Assembly (NCBI RefSeq): GCF_023016285.1
Contig: NZ_CP095413.1
Coordinates: 2,542,001-2,606,000 of the forward strand
Direction of reading: 5' to 3'
DNA length: 64,000 nucleotides
Source of the DNA: Muricauda sp. SCSIO 64092
GTDB lineage: Bacteria; Bacteroidota; Bacteroidia; Flavobacteriales; Flavobacteriaceae
The stretch's first letter is position 1, and each line of letters opens with the position of its first letter. Position numbers and translations under genes: made by a program. The notes under the pieces are model-generated. The model was not told the origin of the DNA and ran no database searches. It saw nothing but the letters and a program-made list of their open reading frames with translations. Shown here piece after piece: positions 16,032 to 23,989 of the stretch.

Positions 16032-16403
16032 TCAATGAAAGGGCCGTTGCGATTTCATTTTGTTGTTGTCACAATAGCTGGTGTATAATTCCAAAGCATT
16101 CTTGACCAATTCAACTTCCAGCGATAAAAACTCGATATCTTTTTTTAGGTGGGGTTTGTCCTCCTTTTTAATATGCTCACCACACCTCCCGATCATGAGG
16201 TCAAGGCGATGTTCGGTATCAATTAAGGAGGAACAGATTTCCCTTACTTCATCCAAGTGTTCCAATGAAGATGTGGATGCAAAAATGACGTTTAGCTTTT
16301 CCCTTAGCGAAGTAATCATTTTCCGCTTTTGTAGTAGCACATATAAAGGGGAGTCAGTGCTTTTGCTATTGGTTGCCGAGGTAATGGAATTGGTTTTTCC
16401 CAT
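16032..16403 (-). CDS. Unknown helical protein
   Basis: A 123-residue soluble, charged, mostly helical protein that I do not recognise. Its helices (KKDIEFLSLEVELVKNALELYT and the SLREKLNVIF region) suggest a helical bundle. I start it at the ATG at 16403 (MGKTNSITS) because a predicted promoter box at 16420-16427 lies between this ATG and the upstream in-frame ATG at 16436. Its place under a regulon dyad supports it being real and stress-induced. Confidence 0.6.
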   Translation of the reverse strand: MGKTNSITSATNSKSTDSPLYVLLQKRKMITSLREKLNVIFASTSSLEHLDEVREICSSLIDTEHRLDLMIGRCGEHIKKEDKPHLKKDIEFLSLEVELVKNALELYTSYCDNNKMKSQRPFH

Positions 16404-16419
16404 GATGGATTCTTTGGCT

Positions 16420-16462
16420 GCAAGGTAAGTTCGCAAACATGTTTAAGAAATGATCTGGGTCA
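16420..16462 (-). promoter_or_regulatory. CRP/FNR-type site plus -7-like box, minus strand
   Basis: The dyad TGA-TCTGGG-TCA is at 16451-16462. The minus-strand 8-mer TACCTTGC (6 of 8) is at 16420-16427, with 36.5 bp spacing, upstream of the ATG at 16403. Confidence 0.5.
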
Positions 16463-16576
16463 TTATCCGTAGCGTGCAGAGGGGAACTCCTTTTTGATCG
16501 CAAGGCATCCCAATAATTCCTGATCAAGTATTCCCTTTTTGGTACTGAAGTTGTAAAAGTGCACAGTTCCGACAAT

Positions 16577-16619
16577 TGACCAAAATCATGGCACATTGTT
16601 CCGATCAAAACTATTTTAC
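16577..16619 (+). promoter_or_regulatory. CRP/FNR-type site plus -7 box for the USP at 16645
   Basis: The dyad TGA-CCAAAA-TCA is at 16577-16588, and TATTTTAC (6 of 8) at 16612-16619, with 36.5 bp spacing. As at 1.6 kb, the divergent gene has a separate dyad (16451-16462). Confidence 0.55.
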
Positions 16620-16644
16620 AATCATGATTTTAAGTTTTTAGGTT

Positions 16645-17496
16645 ATGATGAACATTCTTTTGCCTACGGATTTTTCTGAAAATGCCTTTGAGGCTGCCTG
16701 CTACGGCCTTCATCTTTTGCAAGGGGAAACCTGTGTATTTTATGTAATGCACACCTATACCCCGCCCATATATCGAGTGGATTATGTTATGGGAAGTCCA
16801 GGTCAATTGGGTCTACCGGACGACCATCAGTATTTTGCCGAAACGAACCTGAGGGGATTTGTGGACAGATTGGGGAAGGAATTCAAAAATACCAAGCACA
16901 CTTTTATACCGCATTCGGCCTTTAATACATTGGCAGATGAAACCGTGCGTATGGTAAAAAATGAAAACATAGACTTGATCATTATGGGAACCCAAGGGGC
17001 CACTGGGGCCAAGGAGCTGTTTTTTGGCTCCAATGCCCTTCATATCATAAAAAAGGCAACAACGCCCGTCTTGGTGATTCCCTCCAACACTCAATTTACA
17101 CCCCCAAATGTGATTTTATTTCCAACGGATCTGGAAATCGATTTTAAACAAGCACAACTCAATGTTTTGTTTGGCCTTTCCCAATTGTGGAATGCGAAAA
17201 TCCACATACTCCACCTCACTGCTCCGGAGGGTCTGGACGAAGTGCAATTCCATAACCGGAAGAAGTTGAAGGAGCTTCTCCAATATACCAGTTTTGTGTA
17301 TCACGATTTACCGGACCAGGAGCTATTGGTCGCCATTGACCATTTTCACAAGGAACATAAAATGGATATCCTCGCCATGGTACAGAACAAACACACCTTT
17401 TTGGAACGTCTGTTCATTATGCCCATCATTAAAAATATTGGCCTGCACAGCCTTGTTCCGTTTTTGGTATTGCCCTATATGGACAAACCCGATTAA
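16645..17496 (+). CDS. Universal stress protein
   Basis: A 283-residue tandem USP. The first domain opens MNILLPTDFSENAFEAA and has GTQGATGAKELFFGS. A loop with YTPPIYRVDYVMGSP makes it the closest paralogue of the USP at 14275. The second domain opens NVILFPTDLEIDF and ends in HTFLERLFIMPIIKN. Two adjacent ATGs (16645, 16648) are equally possible starts. It is a monocistronic unit with its own dyad. Confidence 0.92.
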   Translation: MMNILLPTDFSENAFEAACYGLHLLQGETCVFYVMHTYTPPIYRVDYVMGSPGQLGLPDDHQYFAETNLRGFVDRLGKEFKNTKHTFIPHSAFNTLADETVRMVKNENIDLIIMGTQGATGAKELFFGSNALHIIKKATTPVLVIPSNTQFTPPNVILFPTDLEIDFKQAQLNVLFGLSQLWNAKIHILHLTAPEGLDEVQFHNRKKLKELLQYTSFVYHDLPDQELLVAIDHFHKEHKMDILAMVQNKHTFLERLFIMPIIKNIGLHSLVPFLVLPYMDKPD

Positions 17497-17529
17497 GATT
17501 TTGCACAATGACCGTTAAAAATGGGGAAT

Positions 17530-17572
17530 TGATTCAGATCATGGTAAACAACGGGACCTCGGACTAGTTTTA
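17530..17572 (+). promoter_or_regulatory. CRP/FNR-type site plus -7 box for the USP at 17591
   Basis: The dyad TGA-TTCAGA-TCA is at 17530-17541, and TAGTTTTA (7 of 8) at 17565-17572, with 36.5 bp spacing. Confidence 0.7.
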
Positions 17573-17590
17573 TGGCCAAAGCAATAGTAT

Positions 17591-18445
17591 ATGAACAAGA
17601 GAATTTTACTTCCCACGGACTATTCCAAGAATGCATTGAACGCAATTCGCTATGCGCAAAGACTTTACAAGGATGTTAGTTGTGATTTTTATTTGCTCAA
17701 CACCTATCAGGTATCCGGATATGCCTTGGACAGTATGATGGTCCCCGAACCAGGGGAACAACTTTATGAGACCTTTAAAAGAAAGTCCGAAGAGGGAATG
17801 GACCGCTTATTGGGGATGCTCCATCCAGAGTTGGACAACCCCAAACACCATTTTGAAACCAGGTGCGAATTCAATAGCCTTATTGAAGCCGTTAGACATA
17901 TGGTGGCCAAAAAGGATATTGATACCATTATCATGGGGACCAAAGGATTAACGGGGTCCAAAGCCAGGATTTTTGGGACCCATACGGTTAAGGTTATGGA
18001 GTCCATAAAGGCATGCCCCGTTATTGCCATTCCGGAAAGTCCGGTTTTCCAGCCGCCAAGGGAAATCCTGTTTCCAACGGATTATAGGACCAATTTCAAA
18101 AAAAAGGAGATGCAGTACCTCATAGAGATTGCAAAACTGCACGACTCCAGAATCAATGTACTCCATATTGATCAGGATAAAGATGGAAAGCTCAATAAAG
18201 AAGAGCAGACCAACAGACTGCTTTTACAGGATATTTTGGATGGCACGGATTATGAGATGCATTTTTTGCCTGCCGTTAAATTGGTAAAGGGGATCAATGT
18301 ATTCATGGAAAGCAGAAATTGTGATATGCTGGCCTTTTTAAACCGAAAACACCTCTTCTTTGGAAGCATACTTTCCAACCCCTTGGTAAAGGAAATAGGA
18401 TATGAACCCAAAGTACCGATTCTTGAATTGAACGATAACCCATAA
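17591..18445 (+). CDS. Universal stress protein
   Basis: A 284-residue tandem USP. The first domain opens MNKRILLPTDYSKNALNAI, with motif GTKGLTGSKARIFGT. The second domain opens REILFPTDYRTNFKK and ends HLFFGSILSNPLVKEIGYEPKVPIL. It lies 9 bp before the eRF1-like gene and shares its promoter at 17530-17572. It is the ninth USP of the window. Confidence 0.92.
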   Translation: MNKRILLPTDYSKNALNAIRYAQRLYKDVSCDFYLLNTYQVSGYALDSMMVPEPGEQLYETFKRKSEEGMDRLLGMLHPELDNPKHHFETRCEFNSLIEAVRHMVAKKDIDTIIMGTKGLTGSKARIFGTHTVKVMESIKACPVIAIPESPVFQPPREILFPTDYRTNFKKKEMQYLIEIAKLHDSRINVLHIDQDKDGKLNKEEQTNRLLLQDILDGTDYEMHFLPAVKLVKGINVFMESRNCDMLAFLNRKHLFFGSILSNPLVKEIGYEPKVPILELNDNP

Positions 18446-18454
18446 GAAACACCC

Positions 18455-18865
18455 ATGAGAAAAATAGGAATTTGGCTGGATAAGGAAAAAGCCCTCATCC
18501 TAAGCTTGGAAAAAAATGAGGAACACTTTGAAACCGTTTCTTCGGAATTGGAATTCTTTAATCCTAAGGGTGGCTCGCGCTCCAAAACAAGATGGGGCCC
18601 GCAGGACGTGGTTCAGGACAGCAAGTATTTGGAACGGGAAAAACACCAGTTGAACAGGTATTTTGAAAATATAGTGCAGTCCCTGGGGGCGGTTGGGGAA
18701 TTGGCCATTTTTGGACCTGCAGAAGCTCCCGAAAAGTTCTTTAAGATGCTCACGGAAAAACATCCTAACATGGCAAAAAAGGTCAAGACCATGGAAAAGG
18801 TGGATAGCATGACCGAAAACCAGGTTAAGGCATTGATCAGGGATTGCTTCAGGACCAAAACATAG
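18455..18865 (+). CDS. eRF1/host-attachment-like small protein
   Basis: A 136-residue soluble protein opening MRKIGIWLDKEKALIL, the pattern of bacterial proteins related to the eRF1 N-terminal or host-attachment (baeRF-like) families. In these, an opening strand WLD-KA is followed by a helix and later a GPAEA-type strand-turn (IFGPAEAPEKFF here). Such proteins have proposed roles in ribosome or stress interactions, without proven biochemistry. It is nine bases behind the USP at 17591, so probably in the same mRNA. Family assignment is tentative. Confidence 0.6.
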   Translation: MRKIGIWLDKEKALILSLEKNEEHFETVSSELEFFNPKGGSRSKTRWGPQDVVQDSKYLEREKHQLNRYFENIVQSLGAVGELAIFGPAEAPEKFFKMLTEKHPNMAKKVKTMEKVDSMTENQVKALIRDCFRTKT

Positions 18866-18948
18866 CGGTTTCCCTTTTAAGGGGATGGCTCTGGTCGATA
18901 AAACTATAAACTTCGGAAAGGTCGTATGCTGCACAATACCAATGCTAT

Positions 18949-18991
18949 TGATTTAAATCATTTTGCAAAATTGTACGGTTCGCTACCTTCA
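18949..18991 (+). promoter_or_regulatory. CRP/FNR-type site plus -7-like box
   Basis: The dyad TGA-TTTAAA-TCA is at 18949-18960 (fully symmetric 12-mer), and TACCTTCA (6 of 8) at 18984-18991, with 36.5 bp spacing. The box lies inside the longest version of the next frame, arguing for the later start at 19014. Confidence 0.55.
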
Positions 18992-19013
18992 TTTCCCACG
19001 TAAAAGGAAAATT

Positions 19014-19427
19014 TTGGAGGAAAAAGGTCAAGAAAGGGGAACACAGGAACTGTATCTGGAACTACAGCGATGGAGTTCCCATATCCATTTTATAGAGGAC
19101 GAGATGCACTTTATCAACAGGCTGCTGAATTCCTATGTCTTTGAACCTACAACCCCTAATCTTTTTGAACGGTTGGCGCTTTTTAAGCAAAACTTTGAAC
19201 GGTCAAAAAAACAAAAGCAGAAGATAAAAAAACGAATACTGGAACATCAGGGAAAAATTGCCGGAATTCTGGAATGTTCCCCTAAAACCTGTGATTTGGC
19301 CTATTCCAGGGCACATAAGAACCTGAAACAGAAAATAGATCGGTATTTTGAGGAGTACCTGCTGCTCAAATCCGAGATATACGGTTATGCAGGCTCCGTA
19401 CTGAAAAGGAGAAAACCCGTAAAGTGA
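19014..19427 (+). CDS. Unknown coiled-coil protein, paralogue of the gene at 19996
   Basis: A 137-residue helical, lysine- and glutamate-rich protein of unknown function. The frame is open from a TTG at 18963, but the predicted promoter lies after that. The TTG at 19014 gives an N-terminus (LEEKGQERGTQELYLELQRW) that aligns with the paralogue two genes on (KAKLKKYMEWLSAEEL..-W). Both share the block RW-S-H-(I/L)-F--(E/D)(E/D)-F-N-L--S(Y/H)V and a C-terminal coiled coil ending in basic residues. The stop codon TGA (19425-19427) is also the left half of the next operator. No ATG start fits. Confidence 0.6.
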   Translation: MEEKGQERGTQELYLELQRWSSHIHFIEDEMHFINRLLNSYVFEPTTPNLFERLALFKQNFERSKKQKQKIKKRILEHQGKIAGILECSPKTCDLAYSRAHKNLKQKIDRYFEEYLLLKSEIYGYAGSVLKRRKPVK

Positions 19428-19466
19428 CACAGATCATTTCACTCGTACGGTTTCTGTATAAATTGA
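19425..19466 (+). promoter_or_regulatory. CRP/FNR-type site plus -7 box for hsp20
   Basis: The dyad TGA-CACAGA-TCA is at 19425-19436; its first three bases are the stop codon of the preceding gene. The box TAAATTGA (19459-19466) is 35.5 bp from the dyad centre, one base nearer than at the other sites. It drives the run starting with hsp20 at 19501. Confidence 0.5.
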
Positions 19467-19500
19467 AATTACATATTCATTAATCCAAAACAATAGTATT

Positions 19501-19941
19501 ATGTCACTTATTAAATTTAAAGGAAGCCGATTTCCATGGAACGAAAGTGTTTTTGATTTTTTCAATCAAGATACGTTCATCAATGATGATTTTTTCAACC
19601 TTGAAAAGTCCATGCCTTCAATGAACGTAAAAGAACATGAAAATGATTTTGAGATAGAACTGGCGGCCCCGGGATTTGAAAAAAAGGATTTTGAAATCAC
19701 CATGAAAGATGATGTTTTGGAAATTTCCGCCCATAAAAAAGTAGCGGAAACCAAAAAGGAAGAGGATTACACCCGAAGGGAATTCAGCTATAATTCCTTC
19801 AAAAGAAGTATGCAGTTGCCCAGCTCGGTAGATCAATCCAAAGAAGTAAGGGCCACTTATAAAAACGGTATTTTAAGATTGGACCTTTTAAAAATGGAAG
19901 AAGCCAAAGAGAAACCCAAAAGAATTATTGAGGTGGTTTAG
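19501..19941 (+). CDS. Hsp20 small heat-shock protein
   Basis: A 146-residue alpha-crystallin-domain chaperone that holds unfolding proteins without ATP. A short N-terminal arm with FPWNESVFDFF is followed by the alpha-crystallin domain (about 38-135): VKEHENDFEIELAAPGFEKKDFEI, then EFSYNSFKRSMQLPS, then ATYKNGILRLDL (the A-x-x-x-NG-L signature). The C-terminal tail is short and basic. It is the first gene of a probable operon (19501-22108). Linking Hsp20 to USPs under one operator type is a classic general-stress arrangement. Confidence 0.95.
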   Translation: MSLIKFKGSRFPWNESVFDFFNQDTFINDDFFNLEKSMPSMNVKEHENDFEIELAAPGFEKKDFEITMKDDVLEISAHKKVAETKKEEDYTRREFSYNSFKRSMQLPSSVDQSKEVRATYKNGILRLDLLKMEEAKEKPKRIIEVV

Positions 19942-19954
19942 ACAGGTGATGAAT

Positions 19955-19980
19955 GCGGCAAATGGTTTTCCGTTTGCCGC
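19955..19980 (+). other. Intercistronic hairpin after hsp20
   Basis: GCGGCAAATGG (19955-19965) pairs with CCGTTTGCCGC (19970-19980) over a TTTT loop, with one G-T wobble. No T-run follows, so it is more likely a stability or processing element between hsp20 and the next gene than a terminator. It could make hsp20 mRNA more abundant than the distal part. Confidence 0.5.
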
Positions 19981-19995
19981 TTGAGCAAATCGAAG

Positions 19996-20433
19996 ATGAA
20001 AGCGAAACTTAAGAAATATATGGAGTGGTTAAGTGCAGAAGAATTGCACAACGATTCCAGGAGTTGGCGCTCCCACCTGGAATTCACCAGGGATGAACAA
20101 CAATTCCTGAACGACCTTATAGGAAGTCATGTCCTTGACTTAGTGGATTCTAAGGTGTTTAAAAAGGCAAGCCCCCTACTAACGTCCTTGGAGAAAATGG
20201 AGAAAGATTGGACCACCCTCTTTAAAAAGGTCCAACTTCATGAAAACCAATTGCAAATTATGATAGATGATGTCGATCAATTGAAAATGGAGGAGGCCTA
20301 TTTGACAACACATATGGAACTGACCAATGAAGTTGAAACGTATTTCAAAACGTATCGATCTGTAAAAACCAAAATTTTTAGGTTAATATCGTCCTTAATA
20401 AAGAAAAGAAAGCAAAAAAGATTATTAAATTAA
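19996..20433 (+). CDS. Unknown coiled-coil protein, paralogue of the gene at 19014
   Basis: A 145-residue helical protein of unknown function. A TTG at 19981 is in frame, but sits directly against the hairpin; the ATG at 19996 (MKAKLKKYMEWLSAEEL) is preferred. It shares with its paralogue the central SWRSHLEFTRDEQQFLNDLIGSHV block, a long heptad-like middle and a very basic C-terminus (SSLIKKRKQKRLLN). The two copies flank hsp20, suggesting a duplication around it, and possibly a role with the chaperone; that link is inference only. Confidence 0.65.
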   Translation: MKAKLKKYMEWLSAEELHNDSRSWRSHLEFTRDEQQFLNDLIGSHVLDLVDSKVFKKASPLLTSLEKMEKDWTTLFKKVQLHENQLQIMIDDVDQLKMEEAYLTTHMELTNEVETYFKTYRSVKTKIFRLISSLIKKRKQKRLLN

Positions 20434-20463
20434 CAAGACATATTAACCCTTAAACAACAACCT

Positions 20464-21120
20464 ATGCGCAAAACGATTGTTTTTTTGGCAATTCTATTGG
20501 CCGGATGTTCTTCAACAAGCCTCGTTACCAACTGGAAAAATCCGGACATTGTGATATTTGATGCCAACAAGGTGCTTGTTGTAGGAATGACCCAAAATGA
20601 GGAAACAAGGCTTAAGTTCGAGACCCAACTCCAGAGCGAATTCACAAAGCGCGATATAGAAGCTTTTAGAAGTATTGATCTCTTTGATATTGAGTTCACC
20701 TCTTCGGAAAAATCCGAAGAAGAACTTTCAGAGGTGGAACAACAATTATTGGACAAGGGGTTTGATGCCATTCTCTTCACCAAGATAATTGGTTCTGAGA
20801 ATAAAAAAACGTTTAAGAGGAAAGTGCAGGACCTGGATGCCTACATGATTTCGTTCAGGGATGACTATCTAAGCCACCAACCCATTTATTATCAGGAAGG
20901 GTATTATAAAAACTATACGGTCTATCATGCGGAAACCTCCCTATACTGCATCTGTGTGGGCAAAGAAAGGGAACTTATTTGGAGGGGCGATATAAACATC
21001 AATGACCCTGGCAATGTGGAAAAGAGTATAGAGGATTATATAAAATTGGTGGTATTTGCCTTGAGGGAACAGGATATCATTTTCCGAAAACCGCTGCAGG
21101 ATGAAAGTGTTGGTATATAG
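20464..21120 (+). CDS. Lipoprotein of unknown function
   Basis: A 218-residue lipoprotein: signal MRKTIVFLAILLAGC with lipobox LAGC. The mature start (SSTSLVTNWKNPD) and the strand VLVVGMTQNEETRLKFETQL resemble small periplasmic lipoproteins of the DUF4136/GNA1162-like kind. The role is unknown. Two nearby Cys (LYCICVG) occur late in the protein. It lies 30 bp after the preceding gene and overlaps the dehydrogenase gene by 20 bp, so it is an operon member. Confidence 0.75.
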   Translation: MRKTIVFLAILLAGCSSTSLVTNWKNPDIVIFDANKVLVVGMTQNEETRLKFETQLQSEFTKRDIEAFRSIDLFDIEFTSSEKSEEELSEVEQQLLDKGFDAILFTKIIGSENKKTFKRKVQDLDAYMISFRDDYLSHQPIYYQEGYYKNYTVYHAETSLYCICVGKERELIWRGDININDPGNVEKSIEDYIKLVVFALREQDIIFRKPLQDESVGI

Positions 21121-22108
21121 TGCAAAGGATTTTGAAGTCGAAAAACTTAAAAACGCCAATCAGGATAAGCATAGGATGACGTTCGTATCGGAGGCGTTGG
21201 ACAGTACAACGGTCACTTTGGCTGCCGGTCATGAAGCCATTTCCATTTTTTCCGGTGATGATGCCTCTTCGGTAGTCATGGAGATGTTGAAGGAACTTGG
21301 GGTCAAGTACCTCACCTTACGCTCTACCGGGTACAACAATGTAAGCACAATAGCCGCAAAACGATTGGGGATCAAAGTGGCGAATGCACCGGATTATTCC
21401 CCCCATGCCATTGCGGAACATACCATTTGTTTGGTGTTGGCCTTAAACAGAAGGTTGCTACTGGCCAACAAACAAGTAAAAGCGTACAATTTTTTGCTCA
21501 ATGATCTAGTGGGTTCCAACTTGAACGGTAAAACGGTTGGCATTGTGGGAACAGGAAGGATAGGGTCACTTTTGGTGAAGCTGTTCCACGCCTTCGGTTG
21601 TGAGGTCATTGCAAATGATTTGGTGGTCAACCATTATTTGGAAAACCAGTTCAATGTGAAATACATGGATTTGCATACGCTATGTAGAAAGGCGGATATC
21701 ATCAGTATCCATGTACCCCTTACCCAAGACACCCACTATATGTTCAACGAATCACTTTTCAAACTTATGAAGAAGGGGATTGTTTTGGTCAATACGGCCA
21801 GAGGGGCTGTTGTGAGGACAAAGGATGTATTGAACGCCTTGAGGGATGGTTCCCTTGCGGGGTATGCCACGGATGTTTACGAAACCGAAAAAGGAATCTT
21901 TTTTCGGGACAACCCCTCCGGCATAAAAGATGCGGAACTCAAGGAATTGATAGCATTGCCCAATGTATTGCTAACGCCCCATCAGGCATTTGTGACCGAG
22001 GAAGCGTTACGGAATATCGCGGATACCACAGTATATAATCTAAACTGCTGGGAAGAAAATAGGCCTTGCAAGAACGAATTGGGCTATAAAACCCAAATAC
22101 TGTTATAG
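21101..22108 (+). CDS. D-lactate dehydrogenase-type 2-hydroxyacid dehydrogenase
   Basis: A 335-residue NAD-dependent D-2-hydroxyacid dehydrogenase that probably reduces pyruvate to D-lactate (length and motifs match the LdhA branch). It has the Rossmann motif GIVGTGRIGSLL, followed by a C-terminal catalytic triad: Arg in LVNTARGAVV, Glu in DVYETEKG, and His in LTPHQAF. The ATG at 21101 lies inside the lipoprotein gene (20-bp overlap). Its 3' end overlaps cls by 6 bp. Placing a fermentative NADH sink at the end of the hsp20 operon hints that the response covers oxygen or respiratory limitation. Confidence 0.88.
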   Translation: MKVLVYSAKDFEVEKLKNANQDKHRMTFVSEALDSTTVTLAAGHEAISIFSGDDASSVVMEMLKELGVKYLTLRSTGYNNVSTIAAKRLGIKVANAPDYSPHAIAEHTICLVLALNRRLLLANKQVKAYNFLLNDLVGSNLNGKTVGIVGTGRIGSLLVKLFHAFGCEVIANDLVVNHYLENQFNVKYMDLHTLCRKADIISIHVPLTQDTHYMFNESLFKLMKKGIVLVNTARGAVVRTKDVLNALRDGSLAGYATDVYETEKGIFFRDNPSGIKDAELKELIALPNVLLTPHQAFVTEEALRNIADTTVYNLNCWEENRPCKNELGYKTQILL

Positions 22109-23515
22109 GAGCGGACTCAAAAGTTTTGCCAATCCTTCCCGTATTTTTGCCCACCAACTGCGTTGTTGGAACGCAAGACGGTCCACTTCCTGGGATTTTG
22201 AACAGTTGTTTAGAAAATCATTCCTGAGATCGGCACTTATTTTTTGGTCATAGATGATTACATTGACCTCATAGTTTTGTTGTAGACTTCGATCATCAAG
22301 GTTGGCCGTGCCAATACTGGCAATTTTAGTATCACTGATGACCATTTTGCTGTGCAGGAACCCATCTGGATATAGGTATATTTTTATGCCTGCCTTTAAA
22401 TAGGCTTCAAAATATGCCCTAACACACCAGTCCACTACTTTACTGTCCGTAGTTGCAGATAGCAATAGTTTTACATCCACCCCACTAAGGGAGGCGGTTT
22501 TAAGGCTTTGCAAAATGGCCTGGCTTGGAATGATGTAAGGGTTGGCGATATACAGGTATTCCTTTGCCTGGTTGATAATGGTAAAATAGACCTGTTCCAT
22601 TATGGCAAAATCATCATCTGGCCCGCTGGGAACGAGCTGCAAATGGGTTTTTGGGTTGGGGGCAATCGTTTTTGAAGTGGTCATGGGAAGATTGGAGCTC
22701 CCTTCGGATTTTCCACTCGCAAGATACCAATCCGACAAAAAGACCCTGTTTAGAAAAGCCACGGCTTCCCCTTTCAATTGCAGGTGGATATCATGCCACC
22801 TTCCCAAATCCGGATCCCCCTTAAGATATTTGTCCGAGATATTAATGCCGCCCGTGAACCCCACCTGGTTATCTGCCACAATAATTTTTCTATGGTTTCT
22901 ATAGTTCAATGCCGCCAGGAACCTTCCCAATCTAAATGGAAGAAACTGTTCTACTTCAACCCCAATACTTTTGAGCTTTTTAATGTACCCTTTGCTCAAG
23001 GAGTAACTGCCTATGCCATCGTAGATCAGTCTAATGGAGACGTTCTGCCTTCTCTTTCTTTCAAATAGATCCAGGAATTTCTGGGCCAATAGGCCATCTT
23101 CAAAAATATAGTATTGGATATGGATGTGGTTTTGGGCGCGCTCCAACGCTTTAAAAATGGACTCAAAGGTTTCCTTACCATCCTTGAGCAATACCAAAGA
23201 GTTCAATGAAGTAATGGGAATTTTAGTGGTCCTTTCTATCAATTTTTGGACCTTGTGACCGTCTAGGTCTGATGCAATGGGGGCAGCTGTAATCTTTGGA
23301 AGATGTCCCAAAAAATCCCTGCTGAGGACAAAGAGCTTGTTTTTTCGCCTGTTCCTTCCGAACACAAGATAGAGTAGCATTCCCCCAAGGGGGATGGTAA
23401 AAATGGCCAAAAGCCAGGCCAGGGTTTTACTCGGCCTAATCCCATTGATAAGCAAGCTTATGACCAGCGCAAAAGCAATAACCACATAAGCAATGATGAA
23501 CAGAAATAGCAACAT
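22103..23515 (-). CDS. cls: Cardiolipin synthase
   Basis: A 470-residue inner-membrane phospholipase-D-family enzyme that joins two phosphatidylglycerols into cardiolipin. Two N-terminal membrane helices (1-45) are followed by a first HKD motif, HRKIIVADNQVGFTGG (about residue 210), and a second, HSKMVISDTKIASIGTANLDDRS (about residue 395); both catalytic His-Lys-Asp sets are intact. The length is normal for bacterial ClsA-type enzymes. It is expressed leftward from a regulon promoter at 23541-23583, so membrane remodelling is part of the predicted response. Confidence 0.93.
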   Translation of the reverse strand: MLLFLFIIAYVVIAFALVISLLINGIRPSKTLAWLLAIFTIPLGGMLLYLVFGRNRRKNKLFVLSRDFLGHLPKITAAPIASDLDGHKVQKLIERTTKIPITSLNSLVLLKDGKETFESIFKALERAQNHIHIQYYIFEDGLLAQKFLDLFERKRRQNVSIRLIYDGIGSYSLSKGYIKKLKSIGVEVEQFLPFRLGRFLAALNYRNHRKIIVADNQVGFTGGINISDKYLKGDPDLGRWHDIHLQLKGEAVAFLNRVFLSDWYLASGKSEGSSNLPMTTSKTIAPNPKTHLQLVPSGPDDDFAIMEQVYFTIINQAKEYLYIANPYIIPSQAILQSLKTASLSGVDVKLLLSATTDSKVVDWCVRAYFEAYLKAGIKIYLYPDGFLHSKMVISDTKIASIGTANLDDRSLQQNYEVNVIIYDQKISADLRNDFLNNCSKSQEVDRLAFQQRSWWAKIREGLAKLLSPLL

Positions 23516-23540
23516 TTTATGAAATGGGAAGGCTTGGAAA

Positions 23541-23583
23541 TAAAGGTATGGGATTTATGGATAGTGGCTACTGAGATAGATCA
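23541..23583 (-). promoter_or_regulatory. CRP/FNR-type site plus -7 box for cls
   Basis: The dyad TGA-GATAGA-TCA is at 23572-23583. The minus-strand TACCTTTA (7 of 8) is at 23541-23548, with 36.5 bp spacing. It is the last regulon site I find in the window. Confidence 0.65.
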
Positions 23584-23647
23584 GTTGGTATTGGACTGGA
23601 ATGATGGGGGACCAATACGGTTAACCCCTCGTGATGCACCCAGGCTC

Positions 23648-23824
23648 TTATAATTTGGCCAGGCTATTATCCAAATCCGGAAGAAGCTCGACAACCTTTT
23701 TGGAGAATTCCTGTTTGAGGTCCTCAGCATATACGCGGTAGGTTGCCAATCCAATCAGGAAAGATCCTAAGAGCAAAGCCCCAATAAGAATTCTGAGCCC
23801 AAAAGTGTCCTTGGAATTTTTCAT
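23648..23824 (-). CDS. Small single-pass membrane protein
   Basis: A 58-residue ORF starting MKNSKDTFGLRILIGALLL. One membrane helix spans about residues 10-30, followed by a soluble amphipathic tail (YAEDLKQEFSKKV) ending DNSLAKL. The function is unknown. Support: good start, one clean TM helix, and a -7-like element on the minus strand at 23862-23869, upstream of the ATG. The gap on either side is otherwise empty. Confidence 0.5.
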   Translation of the reverse strand: MKNSKDTFGLRILIGALLLGSFLIGLATYRVYAEDLKQEFSKKVVELLPDLDNSLAKL

Positions 23825-23989
23825 TTCTTAAAAATGTTAAAGACAAGTTAACAAATTATTTTGATTTAAGAAAAAATTAACATTAAAATCGCAATGAATA
23901 CGGGGTTTGGCGCCATAAATCTTCTGAGGACCGCAACACATCCATAATTTTAAGAAATTTCTTACGTTAATGGAAGAAAGCATACGTAT

